NCBI GenBank assembly: GCA_902623995.1
Contig: CACNWE010000007.1
Span: 47,609 to 111,608, forward strand
Length of the DNA stretch: 64,000 nt
Origin: an uncultured SAR116 cluster alpha proteobacterium
GTDB lineage: Bacteria > Pseudomonadota > Alphaproteobacteria > Puniceispirillales > Marisalimonadaceae
Reading direction: 5' to 3'
Positions 9,902-19,604 of the stretch are shown here, in pieces (the stretch's first letter is position 1; every line of letters starts with the position of its first letter). Made by a program: the position numbers and the translations under genes. The notes under the pieces were generated by a model. The model was not told the origin of the DNA and made no database searches. It worked only from the letters and a program-made list of their open reading frames with translations.

Positions 9902-10528
9902 TTATTTAAATTTAACTCCACAACCACCCAAGCCACAATAACCATTTGGATTTTTGTAGAGATATTGTTGATGATAAGTTTCAGCATAATAAAAATCTAT
10001 ATTTTTTTTAATTTCAGTCGTGATTTCATTAAATCCTGCTGAATAAAGTAAAGATTGAAATTCTCTTTTAGAAATCTTCACATCATATAGGTTTTCAGAA
10101 TTATTTACAAAAATTGCAGATCTATATTGAGTGCCAATATCATTACCTTGCCTCATACCCTGAGTTGGATCATGTCCTTCCCAAAATTCAATTAAAATAG
10201 TTTTTAAATTTAATTTTTTAGGATCATATACTACTCTAACAACTTCTGTATGACCCGTTAACCCACTACAAACTTCATCATAGGTTGGATTTTTAGTATA
10301 ACCACCAGCATACCCAACTGAAGTATGATAAACCCCTTCAAGCTTCCAAAAAATTTTTTCAGCACCCCAAAAACATCCCATCCCAAGTATAATTATTTCA
10401 AAATCCTTTGGAATTTCCATTAGATTACGACCATTAATCTCGTGAAACAACTCATTTTCAATAGGATCATTTCTCCCTGCTAATGCATCTGATTTATTAA
10501 TGAGATTATTTTTTTTATTAAAAAACAT
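9902..10528 (-). CDS. msrA: peptide methionine sulfoxide reductase MsrA
   Basis: Repairs the S epimer of oxidised methionine in proteins. The catalytic motif GMGCFWGAE has Cys at about residue 52. [33 protein letters not shown] and YHQQYL are all present, as are C-terminal Cys residues near [12 protein letters not shown] that can recycle the enzyme. It is 208 residues with an N-terminal extension of about 35 residues compared with minimal MsrA; no signal peptide is obvious, so it is likely cytosolic. Confidence 0.95.
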   Translation of the reverse strand: MFFNKKNNLINKSDALAGRNDPIENELFHEINGRNLMEIPKDFEIIILGMGCFWGAEKIFWKLEGVYHTSVGYAGGYTKNPTYDEVCSGLTGHTEVVRVVYDPKKLNLKTILIEFWEGHDPTQGMRQGNDIGTQYRSAIFVNNSENLYDVKISKREFQSLLYSAGFNEITTEIKKNIDFYYAETYHQQYLYKNPNGYCGLGGCGVKFK

Positions 10529-10581
10529 TAGAAAATAGTTACATAAATAAATTAAGTTTTTAAATTAGATAAAAGCATAAC

Positions 10582-10608
10582 TTGACCAATCGTAAATAGC
10601 AATATAAT
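10582..10608 (+). promoter_or_regulatory. candidate sigma-70 promoter for the spermidine gene cluster
   Basis: TTGACC (10582-10587) and a perfect TATAAT (10603-10608) are separated by 15 bases, slightly short; CTTGAC would give 16. They lie 32-58 bases before the speA ATG in the only substantial gap upstream of the four polyamine genes. Confidence 0.5.
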
Positions 10609-10639
10609 CAAATCATTTTAAAAATTAAAGGCCAAAAAT

Positions 10640-12517
10640 ATGGATGATGATATTTATGGAATTAAAAAATGGGGTAATGATATCCTTGAGGTCCTGAATA
10701 ATGGAAATATAGGACTTAAAAATCCATTTTATCCATCTAATCCTTCTATCGACCTAATTAAAATTATAGAAAGCCTTAATGAAAGAGGTATAAATTGCCC
10801 AGTACTATTAAGAGTTACAGATTACTTAGCATATAGAATAAAGCAAATTAATGAGTCTTTTTTTAGAGCAATAAAAGAAGTTAGATACAAAAGTTATTAT
10901 AAGGGTGTTTTTCCAGTTAAAGTTAATCAACAGGCACAAGTAATTGACAGAATAGTTGATTTTGGAAAAAAATTTGATTTTGGTTTAGAAGTTGGATCGA
11001 AACCTGAATTATTAATAGCTTTAGCACACGATCTCACTAGTGAATCTACCATTATATGTAATGGAATTAAAGACAGAGAATTTATTAATTTGGCAATATT
11101 ATCACTGAAAATTGGTTTTAAAACTATTTTAGTCCTAGAAAGTTCACGTGAACTTGATCTAATCATTGAAATTTCTAAAGAACTAAATGTAAGACCATTA
11201 CTTGGAATAAGAGTAAAGTTAACAAACAAAGTAAGTGGTAAGTGGTCTCAATCAAGTGGAGATCGAAGTGCATTTGGAATGTCTGTTGAACAAGTTATGA
11301 AAGTTATCACAAAATTAAAAATTAATAACTATCTTGATTGCTTGGTTCTTCAACACTCACATCTTGGAAGCCAAATTCCTGATATCATTGAAATTAGAAA
11401 AGCAACACAAGAGGCTTGTAGATTTTACTCAGAAATGTGTAAACAGGGTGCACCATTAGAATATTTAGATCTTGGAGGCGGCTTAGGAGTGGATTATACG
11501 GGGGAACAAAAATGTTCTCTTAACTCAATAAATTATTCATTAGATGAATACTGTATAAATATTGTTGAAACTGTTAAATATGAATTAGATCAATCAAACG
11601 TGGATCATCCCATAATTGTTACTGAATCTGGAAGAGCATGCATTGCATCAAGTTCAATGCTAATTTTTAATATTTTAGAAACAACAAACTTTGATAGCGA
11701 AAAAAAACAGGAAATAAATTCGAAAGATCATCCCTTATTGAAAAATATGATTCAAATTCCTGAATATTTAAATTCAGAAAGAGCCCAAGAATGTTTGAAC
11801 GATTTAAATTATTATAGAGAAGAAATAAGAGCTCTTTTTAGAAGTGGTCAAATAGATTTATCGAATATGGCCAAAACTGAAGAGACTTATTTATACATCA
11901 TAAATAAAATTAAAAGTATACTTTCTTCAACACCGGAGATAACTGAAGAACTTCAAAATGCAATTGATAATATGGCAGATATATATCATGGCAACTTTTC
12001 TTTATTCCAAAGCCTACCTGATGTTTGGGCTATTGATCAAATTCATCCTATTGCACCACTTCAAAAACATAATAAGCGACCAAATAGAAGAGTTATTTTA
12101 AATGATATTACATGCGATAGTGATGGTATAATAAATAAATTTGTACTTAAAGACGGTATTTCAAACACATTACCTTTACATGACATTAGTGATAATGAGG
12201 ACTATTTTTTAGGCGTGTTTTATATTGGTGCCTATCAAGAAACATTGGGAGATCTTCATAACTTATTTGGTGATACAAATGTTGCTACAATAAAATTAAA
12301 AGAAAATGGGGGATTTCAGTTATTACATGAGCAAGAAGGTGATACTATTTCAGAAGTTTTAACTTATGTTGAATATGAACCTAAGAGTATAATTAATAGG
12401 TTCAAACATATAGTAGAGGATGCAGTAAGAAGTAGAGACTTATCACTTTCAGAAAGAAAAAAAATAACTCAATCATTCAAGGATTCGATTTCTGGTTATA
12501 CTTATTTCGAAAAATAA
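10640..12517 (+). CDS. speA: biosynthetic arginine decarboxylase
   Basis: PLP enzyme converting arginine to agmatine, the first step of the polyamine route encoded here. At 625 residues it resembles SpeA, with YKGVFPVKVNQQ (the PLP lysine), GLEVGSKPEL, HLGSQIPD, LDLGGGLGVDY and TESGRAC. The C-terminal part (FSLFQSLPDVWAIDQIHPIAPL) is characteristic of SpeA rather than diaminopimelate decarboxylase. It is followed after 28 bases by carboxynorspermidine synthase, then nspC and speB. Confidence 0.93.
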   Translation: MDDDIYGIKKWGNDILEVLNNGNIGLKNPFYPSNPSIDLIKIIESLNERGINCPVLLRVTDYLAYRIKQINESFFRAIKEVRYKSYYKGVFPVKVNQQAQVIDRIVDFGKKFDFGLEVGSKPELLIALAHDLTSESTIICNGIKDREFINLAILSLKIGFKTILVLESSRELDLIIEISKELNVRPLLGIRVKLTNKVSGKWSQSSGDRSAFGMSVEQVMKVITKLKINNYLDCLVLQHSHLGSQIPDIIEIRKATQEACRFYSEMCKQGAPLEYLDLGGGLGVDYTGEQKCSLNSINYSLDEYCINIVETVKYELDQSNVDHPIIVTESGRACIASSSMLIFNILETTNFDSEKKQEINSKDHPLLKNMIQIPEYLNSERAQECLNDLNYYREEIRALFRSGQIDLSNMAKTEETYLYIINKIKSILSSTPEITEELQNAIDNMADIYHGNFSLFQSLPDVWAIDQIHPIAPLQKHNKRPNRRVILNDITCDSDGIINKFVLKDGISNTLPLHDISDNEDYFLGVFYIGAYQETLGDLHNLFGDTNVATIKLKENGGFQLLHEQEGDTISEVLTYVEYEPKSIINRFKHIVEDAVRSRDLSLSERKKITQSFKDSISGYTYFEK

Positions 12518-12545
12518 ATAATTAGAAAATTTGTTGGAGTTTGAA

Positions 12546-13751
12546 ATGGACAATATTTTAGTTGTTGGAGCAGGTGGTGTTAGTAATGTAACTGTTCACA
12601 AAATGGCACAAAATCCTAATTATTTTAAAAATATAATTTTAGTAAGTAGATCTATCGAGAAATGCTTCCAAATTAAAGAAAGTGTTAAAGATAAATATAA
12701 TATTAACATTACAGTAGCAGAGCTAGATGCAGACAATATTGACGAAACAGTGGCATTAATTAGAAAATTTAACCCCTTTTTAGTTGTAAACTTAGCTCTT
12801 CCCTATCAAGATCTTAATATAATGGATGCTTGTTTGTTAACTAATACACATTATTTAGATACTGCAAATTATGAACCTAGGCACGAAGCAAAGTTTGAAT
12901 ACAAATGGCAATGGGATTATGATAAAAAATTTAAAGAAAAGGGCCTTATGGCTCTTTTAGGATCAGGTTTTGATCCGGGTGTAACAAATGTTTTTACAGC
13001 TTTTACTAAAAAACATCATTTGGATAGTATTGATTTTTTAGATATTCTAGACTGTAATGATGGTGATCATGGACACCCATTTGCTACTAATTTTAATCCT
13101 GAAATTAATATTAGAGAGGTTACATCTGATTCTAAGCATTGGGAAGATAATCAATGGAAAATGGGACCTGCTCTTAAGAAAAAAGTCTTTTTTAAATTTC
13201 CTGAAATTGGAAATAAAAATATGTATTTAATGTATCATGAAGAATTGGAGAGTTTAATAAAACATTATCCTGAGATTAAAAGAGCAAGATTTTGGATGAC
13301 ATTCAGTGATAACTATTTAAAATATTTAGACGTTCTCCAAAATATAGGTATGACATCTATCGACCCAGTCAATTATAATGGGACAGAAATAATTCCATTA
13401 CAATTTTTAAAAAGTGTTTTACCAGATCCTGGCAGTCTTGGAGAAAAAACAAAAGGTAAGACTTGTATAGGCACAATAGTTACTGGTAAAAAAAACAATT
13501 TAGAAAAAACATATTACACATATAATATCTGCAATCATGAAGATTGCTTCAAAGAGGTGGGTAGTCAGGCAATTTCATACACTACTGGTGTCCCAGCAAT
13601 GATAGGATCATTACTAATGTTAAAAAAAAGCTGGTTCAAACCAGGAGTTTGGAACATGGAGCAATTTGATCCAGATCCATTTATGGAACTTCTCAATAAG
13701 CATGGTTTACCTACGAAAACCATAGAGCTAGAAAATAAAGTAAATTTCTAG
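12546..13751 (+). CDS. carboxynorspermidine/carboxyspermidine synthase (saccharopine dehydrogenase family)
   Basis: NADPH-dependent enzyme condensing aspartate semialdehyde with putrescine (or diaminopropane) to carboxyspermidine. The N-terminal Rossmann motif VGAGGVSNV and the segment ALPYQDLNIMDACLLTNTHYLDTANYEP match the carboxynorspermidine dehydrogenase branch of the saccharopine dehydrogenase-like family. I start it at ATG 12546, preceded by GGAG with a normal spacer; a TTG 15 bases earlier is less likely. Its stop overlaps the GTG start of nspC (TAGTG), so the two consecutive pathway steps are translationally linked. Confidence 0.9.
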   Translation: MDNILVVGAGGVSNVTVHKMAQNPNYFKNIILVSRSIEKCFQIKESVKDKYNINITVAELDADNIDETVALIRKFNPFLVVNLALPYQDLNIMDACLLTNTHYLDTANYEPRHEAKFEYKWQWDYDKKFKEKGLMALLGSGFDPGVTNVFTAFTKKHHLDSIDFLDILDCNDGDHGHPFATNFNPEINIREVTSDSKHWEDNQWKMGPALKKKVFFKFPEIGNKNMYLMYHEELESLIKHYPEIKRARFWMTFSDNYLKYLDVLQNIGMTSIDPVNYNGTEIIPLQFLKSVLPDPGSLGEKTKGKTCIGTIVTGKKNNLEKTYYTYNICNHEDCFKEVGSQAISYTTGVPAMIGSLLMLKKSWFKPGVWNMEQFDPDPFMELLNKHGLPTKTIELENKVNF

Positions 13752-14932
13752 TGGATAAAATTTTTCAAACTATGGGAGGTGACCCAAAAAATTTTAATAA
13801 ACTAGATTTGTATAAATTACCAAGTCCTTGTTTTGTTATAGATAAAAGAGCATTAATTGATAATTTATTGACCTTAAATCATCTAAAATTACAAACAGGT
13901 GTAAAAATTTTAGTTGCTCTGAAAGCTTTTTCCACTCCTTATTTTGGTCCCTTAATATCTGAATATTTAGATGGATGTTGCAGTTCTGGTTTGTATGAAA
14001 CAAAGTTAGCTAAAAAATATTTTAAAGGAGAAATTAGTACTTTTTCTCCAGCATATAAAAAAGACGATATTAGAGAAATTTTTAAATTATCAGATCATAT
14101 AGTTTTTAATTCCTCAAACCAATTGAATGATTTTTATGATATCGCAATAAAATTTAAGAATGAAATTGGTTTAAGAATTAATCCACTTTATTCTGAAATA
14201 AATAATAACAAATATAATGCTGCTAGTATCAATTCTAGATTAGGCATGCATTTAAATGATTTGGATAATATTGATATTAACAAATTAAATGGTATTCATT
14301 TTCATACCTTATGTGAACAAAATTTCACTCCTCTGGAAAACACTTGGAATAAAATTAAAAATGATATAGTTCCCATCTGTAAAAAATTAAATTGGCTTAA
14401 TCTTGGTGGAGGTCACCATATTACTAGAAATGATTATGAGATTGATAGATTAGAAATTTTTCTAAAACAACTTGCAGATGAAACTAACTGTCAAATTTAT
14501 ATTGAACCAGGAGAAGCTGTGGTATTAGACTCGGGTATTTTAGTTGGAGAAATTATAGATAGTTTTAAACCTAGCAATGAACTCTCACCAAATATTGCAA
14601 TTACAGATATTAGTGCAGTCTCTCACATGCCTGACGTAATTGAGGCGCCATATAGACCAGCATTACTAAATGAACCTAAATACGGATACAAAGTTATGCT
14701 TGGCGGACCTAGCTGTTTAGCAGGTGATATCATTGGAGAGTATAATTTTAAGTCTACACCCAAAGTTGGAGATAGAATAGCTATATTAGATCAAGCACAT
14801 TATACAATGGTAAAAACTAGTTTTTTTAATGGAGTAAAAATACCATCTGTAGCAATTTGGGATAGCGATAATGATAATCTAGAAGTAATCAAAAGATTTA
14901 CTTATGAAGACTTTGAAAATAAATTATCTTAA
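13751..14932 (+). CDS. nspC: carboxynorspermidine/carboxyspermidine decarboxylase
   Basis: PLP decarboxylase of the alanine racemase fold that turns carboxyspermidine into spermidine. The 393-residue protein has the PLP lysine in LVALKAFSTPYF, then CCSSGLYE, HFHTLCEQ, NLGGGHHITR, IEPGEAVV and GPSCLAGD. The GTG start overlaps the preceding stop by one base. Together with speA, the synthase and speB it completes an S-adenosylmethionine-independent route to spermidine. Confidence 0.92.
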   Translation: MDKIFQTMGGDPKNFNKLDLYKLPSPCFVIDKRALIDNLLTLNHLKLQTGVKILVALKAFSTPYFGPLISEYLDGCCSSGLYETKLAKKYFKGEISTFSPAYKKDDIREIFKLSDHIVFNSSNQLNDFYDIAIKFKNEIGLRINPLYSEINNNKYNAASINSRLGMHLNDLDNIDINKLNGIHFHTLCEQNFTPLENTWNKIKNDIVPICKKLNWLNLGGGHHITRNDYEIDRLEIFLKQLADETNCQIYIEPGEAVVLDSGILVGEIIDSFKPSNELSPNIAITDISAVSHMPDVIEAPYRPALLNEPKYGYKVMLGGPSCLAGDIIGEYNFKSTPKVGDRIAILDQAHYTMVKTSFFNGVKIPSVAIWDSDNDNLEVIKRFTYEDFENKLS

Positions 14933-14946
14933 TTTTAGGTAATGAG

Positions 14947-15825
14947 ATGAAAAACACAAAAAAAAATTTTTTAAACTCAGAACTCTCTGTGGAGGAGAGA
15001 AGTAAAGAAAAAGCGAAATTTCATATCCTCCCAATACCTCTAGAAAAAACAGTCTCTTGTGGCAGAGGCACATCAAAAGGTCCTGAAGCTATACTAGAGG
15101 CGAGCAACGAATTGGAAAGATTTACTGGTAAAAGTGAACCTTGCCTTAGTGGTATTTTCACTCATCCTTTTTTAAATTGTAATTTTCCTATAGAAAATGT
15201 GATGTTTAATATAGAAAAGACTACAAAAGAAATTTGTAAACAAAACAAAATACCGGTAATCATTGGTGGTGAGCACAGTATTACTTTTGGTGCTGTAAAT
15301 GGTGTTTTTAAAGGATTAAATTTCTCAAAATATGAAGAAATAGGTATTATACAAATTGATGCTCATGCTGATTTAAGAAAAAATTATGAAAATCAAGTGC
15401 ATTCACACGCAAGTGTTATGTATCTTTTAAGCAAATCAAAATATAAAATAGCACAATTTGGTGTAAGAGCATTAAGCAAAGAAGAAGTAAAAAATAGAAA
15501 TATTTTTGAAATATTCTATTTTGACGTTGAAGATATAAAAAATAGCAAAGACCTAAGATTACCTAAAAACTTTCCACAAAACATATATATTACTTTCGAC
15601 GTAGATGGATTAGATCCGTCAATAATGCCTGCTACGGGAACGCCAGTGCCTGGTGGTCTTGGATTTAATGAAAGTTTACGATTAATAAAAAGTTTAATCA
15701 GAGGTAGAAAAGTAATTGGATTTGATGTTGTTGAATTTGCACCAATTAAGAATTTTTTTGCATATGACTTTACAGTAGCATCTTTAGTTTACAGGATAAT
15801 TGAATTAATAGATTTAAATAACTAA
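14947..15825 (+). CDS. speB: agmatinase (ureohydrolase family)
   Basis: Mn-dependent hydrolase converting agmatine to putrescine and urea. Metal-binding motifs are GGEHSIT, IDAHADLR and FDVDGLDPS. The 292-residue length and CGRGTSKGPEAILEAS fit the agmatinase/arginase superfamily; the position after speA and nspC favours agmatine as substrate. It ends overlapping the convergent trxB stop by four bases, with no room for a terminator between them. Confidence 0.9.
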   Translation: MKNTKKNFLNSELSVEERSKEKAKFHILPIPLEKTVSCGRGTSKGPEAILEASNELERFTGKSEPCLSGIFTHPFLNCNFPIENVMFNIEKTTKEICKQNKIPVIIGGEHSITFGAVNGVFKGLNFSKYEEIGIIQIDAHADLRKNYENQVHSHASVMYLLSKSKYKIAQFGVRALSKEEVKNRNIFEIFYFDVEDIKNSKDLRLPKNFPQNIYITFDVDGLDPSIMPATGTPVPGGLGFNESLRLIKSLIRGRKVIGFDVVEFAPIKNFFAYDFTVASLVYRIIELIDLNN

Positions 15826-16763
15826 AGATTGTGGCTTTGTATCCATTTTTCAGCATCAAGCGCAGCCATACAACCCATACCTGCAGCGGTAACAGCTTGC
15901 CTATAAATTTTATCAACACAATCACCTGCAGCAAAAACACCATCTAAATTAGTAATTGTTGTACCTGGTTTTTGAGCTACAATATAACCTTCATTGTCCA
16001 TTTCCAGCAAATCTTTGAAAGGATTTGTTGATGGACTATGCCCAATTGCAATAAAAACACCCTCAACTTTAATTATCTTTGTTTTACTTTGTTTAGTTGA
16101 GATTAATTTAAGAGCATTAACCCCATTTTCATCACCTAGAATTTCGCTAACTTCATTATTCCAAATAATATTTATGTTTTTCTTTGAAAAAAGTCTGTCT
16201 TGTAAAATCTTCTCTGATCTAAGTGTATCACGTCTATGAATTAAATTTACACTAGAACATATATTTGATAAATATAAAGCCTCTTCAACAGCTGTATTTC
16301 CTCCTCCAACTACAGCAACTTCTTTGTTTCTGTAAAAAAAACCATCACAGGTTGCACAAGCAGATACACCTCTTCCATTATATTTGTTTTCACTTTCTAA
16401 ACCTAACCATTTAGCCTGTGCTCCAGTGGCTATAATTATTGTATCTGCTGTCAAAGATTTATTTGAATCTAAAACCACTATCTTTTCATTTTTTTTTAAA
16501 TCAATTTTAACAACTATATCATTGATTATACGAGCTCCAACTTTTATTGCCTGAGATCTCATTTGTTCCATCATCCATGGACCTTGAACAACATCAGCAT
16601 ATCCTGGGTAATTTTCAACATCTGTAGTTATTGTAAGTTGACCTCCAGGTTGGATACCTTCAATTACAATTGGATTCAAATTAGCTCTTGCAGCATATAT
16701 TGCAGCTGTTAAACCTGCAGCGCCTGAACCAATAATTATAACTTTTTCTTTTTGATTGTTCAT
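15822..16763 (-). CDS. trxB: thioredoxin-disulfide reductase
   Basis: NADPH-dependent flavoenzyme reducing thioredoxin. FAD motif IGSGAAGLTAAIYAAR, redox site SACATCDG (about C136 and C139), NADPH motif GGGNTAVEEALYLS and the FAD-binding end VFAAGDCVD are all present. Length 313 residues is normal. It lies two bases downstream of purU on the minus strand. Confidence 0.96.
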   Translation of the reverse strand: MNNQKEKVIIIGSGAAGLTAAIYAARANLNPIVIEGIQPGGQLTITTDVENYPGYADVVQGPWMMEQMRSQAIKVGARIINDIVVKIDLKKNEKIVVLDSNKSLTADTIIIATGAQAKWLGLESENKYNGRGVSACATCDGFFYRNKEVAVVGGGNTAVEEALYLSNICSSVNLIHRRDTLRSEKILQDRLFSKKNINIIWNNEVSEILGDENGVNALKLISTKQSKTKIIKVEGVFIAIGHSPSTNPFKDLLEMDNEGYIVAQKPGTTITNLDGVFAAGDCVDKIYRQAVTAAGMGCMAALDAEKWIQSHNL

Positions 16764-16765
16764 AA

Positions 16766-17638
16766 TTAAATTCTCTGTCCTCTAAATACAATTGTTCTAT
16801 TGCCGTTTAAAAAAACTCTTCTTTCAGAATGAGCTTTTATGGCTCTGTACAAAACTCTTGCTTCAATATCCCTTCCTATTAAAACCAAATCACTAGGCAT
16901 CATTTCGTGATTAACCTCTTGAGTATCTTGTTCAATAATGGGTCCTTCATCAAGATCTTTTGTAACATAATGTGCAGTTGCACCAATGACCTTCACTCCT
17001 CTTTCAAAGGCTTGATGATAAGGTCTCGCTCCTTTAAAACTAGGTAAAAAGCTATGATGAATATTAATAATTTTTCCGGCATAGTCATTTGTGAATTCTT
17101 CTGATAACACTTGCATATAACGAGCTAAAACAATTAATTGAACATCATTATTATTAATAATTTCTTTTAATTTTTTTTCTTGATCTAATTTATTGGATTT
17201 TTCAATTGGTAAATAATGAAATGGAATATTAGAAAAATTTGCTATCTCTTCTGCGGTTTTATGATTTGATATGACAGCTTTAATTTTTAAATTTAATGAG
17301 TTATTCCTAACTTTAAACAAGATATCATTTAAACAGTGATCAAAATTAGAAACAAGCAAAATTGTATTCATGGGACGTTCGATCTCAGATAAAAAAAAAT
17401 CTGCATTTAATTTCTTTGCTAATATCTCTAAATTATTTTTTACATTTGGTAACTTTTCATCATTAAGTAATAAAAAGCTTTGTCTGATAAAAAAGTTACC
17501 ATTTTTTTGATCTGTAAATTGTTTAGACTCAACAATATTACATTTTGATTCAGCCAGTATCGAAGAAATTTTTGCAACAATTCCAACCTGATCTTTACAA
17601 GATAATTTTAATATATGTGTTTCTAATTTCTTATCCAT
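16766..17638 (-). CDS. purU: formyltetrahydrofolate deformylase
   Basis: Hydrolyses 10-formyltetrahydrofolate to tetrahydrofolate and formate. An N-terminal ACT domain (about residues 6-85, LSCKDQVGIVAKISSILAE) precedes a formyltransferase-like domain with IINIHHSFLPSFKGARPY and KDLDEGPIIEQ, which hold the Asn, His and Asp of the active site. Length 290 is standard. Its position before trxB looks like a shared transcript. Confidence 0.95.
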   Translation of the reverse strand: MDKKLETHILKLSCKDQVGIVAKISSILAESKCNIVESKQFTDQKNGNFFIRQSFLLLNDEKLPNVKNNLEILAKKLNADFFLSEIERPMNTILLVSNFDHCLNDILFKVRNNSLNLKIKAVISNHKTAEEIANFSNIPFHYLPIEKSNKLDQEKKLKEIINNNDVQLIVLARYMQVLSEEFTNDYAGKIINIHHSFLPSFKGARPYHQAFERGVKVIGATAHYVTKDLDEGPIIEQDTQEVNHEMMPSDLVLIGRDIEARVLYRAIKAHSERRVFLNGNRTIVFRGQRI

Positions 17639-17681
17639 GAATATTTAATACATTTTTTAATATTTAGAAACAATACGATAT

Positions 17682-18500
17682 TTAATAATTTAAAAATTTA
17701 TTTGAAGCTTCATAAAATTCTAATGGATTTTCTATGTGTAAAAAGTGGTCTGCATCTTTAATTTCATAAAAGAAAATATTAGAAAAAAACTTTTTAAATA
17801 TCTTGAAATATTCCCCTTTAACATAATTACTTTTTCCTCCATAAATGCAAAGTACTTCTTTATCAAATCTATAAATTTTTTTTATAGTAGGAAACTTTCT
17901 TAAATCATTAAGAGATTTCTTAATTGCTTTCAGATTAATTGACCATTTATATTTTCCATCTACTAGTTCAAGATTTTGTAATAAAAATGACCTTAAAAAT
18001 TTTTGATCTATATATTTAGACAAAACAACATCAGCTTCTACCCTACTTTTTATTAAATCTAAATTCATATCTAATAGAGAATTTATTATTAGGTTATCAT
18101 CATTATCATAATCAACAGGAGCTATATCAGCAATTATAACCTTATTTACATATTTTGGCTCTAATAAGGTAATTATCATAGCTAATTTACCACCCATAGA
18201 ATGCCCCAATAAATTAGTTTTTTCTACGCCTAGGAAATTGAAGAGACTTACAACATCATTCATCATTAATAAATATGACATATCTTCTTCGAAATCATTT
18301 CCTCCATGATTTCTCAGATCCACAGTCACTACTATTTGATTTTTTTTACTTAATTTTTTAGAAAATGTTTGCCAATTTTTACCTCTTCCATAAAGTCCAT
18401 GAAAAATAAATAATGTTTGAAAATTTTTATCATTAAAATTCACATTATTTTTTTCAAATTCTATTTGTTGTCCATTTTTATATATTTGAAAATTTATCAT
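17682..18500 (-). CDS. alpha/beta hydrolase, YbfF/BioH-like esterase
   Basis: The 272-residue alpha/beta-hydrolase has the oxyanion region IFHGLYGRGKNW, the nucleophile elbow LLGHSMGGKLAM and the late His in DADHFLHIENP. These resemble YbfF-type esterases. The substrate cannot be told. It is upstream of purU on the same strand with a 43-base gap. Confidence 0.8.
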   Translation of the reverse strand: MINFQIYKNGQQIEFEKNNVNFNDKNFQTLFIFHGLYGRGKNWQTFSKKLSKKNQIVVTVDLRNHGGNDFEEDMSYLLMMNDVVSLFNFLGVEKTNLLGHSMGGKLAMIITLLEPKYVNKVIIADIAPVDYDNDDNLIINSLLDMNLDLIKSRVEADVVLSKYIDQKFLRSFLLQNLELVDGKYKWSINLKAIKKSLNDLRKFPTIKKIYRFDKEVLCIYGGKSNYVKGEYFKIFKKFFSNIFFYEIKDADHFLHIENPLEFYEASNKFLNY

Positions 18501-18591
18501 TATGTGGATTTAAAATTAATTTCTTAAATATTAAAATTATATCAGTTTAGTCGTTAAATTAAATGTAAAAATAAATATAATGAAGGTAAAA

Positions 18592-18855
18592 ATGGGCCAG
18601 GTAATTAAATTAGATTTTTCATCATACAACACTGACGAAGAAGATTTATATGAAAAAAAGCTAATTCGGATTAGAGACGAGATTGAAAATTATCTTAATC
18701 AAGCCTCAACAATTGAAGAAGATGATCTAGCTATAGCTCTTGCAGCAGGAAGATACGCTTCAATGAAGCTTACCAAATTAACAGGTGAAGAAAGCACAAA
18801 AAAATTTTTTAATGAATGTATTAAAACAACTTTAAAGCAAGATATTTTGCAATAA
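18592..18855 (+). CDS. small acidic protein of unknown function
   Basis: An 87-residue protein beginning MGQVIKLDFSSYN, with a charged predicted helix (EDLYEKKLIRIRDEIENYLNQAS) and then ALAAGRYASMKLTKLTGEESTKKFFNECI. AAGG sits about eight bases before ATG 18592; the frame could start four codons earlier. No membrane segment or known motif. It converges on the bactofilin cluster, ending one base from it. The repeated acidic/basic helical character and codon use look like a real gene. Confidence 0.6.
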   Translation: MGQVIKLDFSSYNTDEEDLYEKKLIRIRDEIENYLNQASTIEEDDLAIALAAGRYASMKLTKLTGEESTKKFFNECIKTTLKQDILQ

Positions 18856-19170
18856 TTATGAAATTCTAGTTATACTTCCTGAAACTTCCGCCCCTAAATC
18901 AATAGATAAAGCATTTGTTTTCAAATTTCCTTCAATTTTTGCACTACTTGCCACATTAAGAGTGTTTGCAGCAACTTCGCCCTTTACTAACCCACCTAAT
19001 GTTACTTTGTCAGCAATCAAATTTCCGTCAAAAATACTATTAGCTTCAAGAAGAACATCTTTAGCTCTTAACTCACCTTTGAACCTTCCAGCAACAACAA
19101 CCGATGATCCAGCAGAATCTAAATTGCCTTCCATAACCAATTCTTCTGATATATATGTAATTTCACTCAT
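18856..19170 (-). CDS. bactofilin, third of three tandem copies
   Basis: Polymer-forming cytoskeletal protein. The 104-residue sequence is a short right-handed beta-helix core with periodic hydrophobic positions (SSVVVAGRFKGELRAKDVLLEANSIFDGNLIADKVTLGG), as in bactofilins, with almost no flanking tails. It lies 24 bases after the middle copy on the same strand. Three adjacent paralogues suggest a heteropolymer or specialised filaments. Confidence 0.85.
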   Translation of the reverse strand: MSEITYISEELVMEGNLDSAGSSVVVAGRFKGELRAKDVLLEANSIFDGNLIADKVTLGGLVKGEVAANTLNVASSAKIEGNLKTNALSIDLGAEVSGSITRIS

Positions 19171-19194
19171 AATTCATCCTCATAAAAACCTAAA

Positions 19195-19584
19195 TTATTT
19201 TTCTTCAGCGTTATCATCTTGAACTTCTTCAGTTTCATTATTTTCTTTGTTGTTTTCTAAATCAGCTTCATTCCAGTTATGAACTACCCTACAATTTAAA
19301 GCTGCACCTCTGTCCATTTGTAATGACTTATAATGAACTTCTCCACTTATTCTTGAAGTTTCAGTAAGCCAAACACTATCAGCCTGCATTTTACCTTCAT
19401 ACTCTCCTGCTATTACTACTAATTCTGAATCAACTTTTCCAAGAAATTTTCCAGTAGATCCAATCGTAACTTTTTCTGTAGTTAAATCAGCTTCAACATA
19501 TCCATTTATTTCAATAGATTTAGCATTAGATATTTTCCCTGTAAACCTTGCCCCAGAACCCAAAACAGCTTGTTTATTTGCCAT
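19195..19584 (-). CDS. bactofilin, second of three tandem copies
   Basis: A 129-residue bactofilin beta-helix (ARFTGKISNAKSIEINGYVEADLTTEKVTIGSTGKFLG) followed by an acidic, disordered C-terminal tail rich in Glu and Asn. AAGGAG is just upstream of the start. The tail distinguishes it from the flanking copies and may mediate different contacts. Confidence 0.88.
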   Translation of the reverse strand: MANKQAVLGSGARFTGKISNAKSIEINGYVEADLTTEKVTIGSTGKFLGKVDSELVVIAGEYEGKMQADSVWLTETSRISGEVHYKSLQMDRGAALNCRVVHNWNEADLENNKENNETEEVQDDNAEEK

Positions 19585-19604
19585 AAAATGTCTCCTTTAA
19601 AAAT

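Noticed and set aside
9823..9987. N-terminal extension of the L36 frame.
   Set aside because: It overlaps msrA, has no ribosome binding site, and the L36 family starts at the internal Met with GGTGAT upstream.
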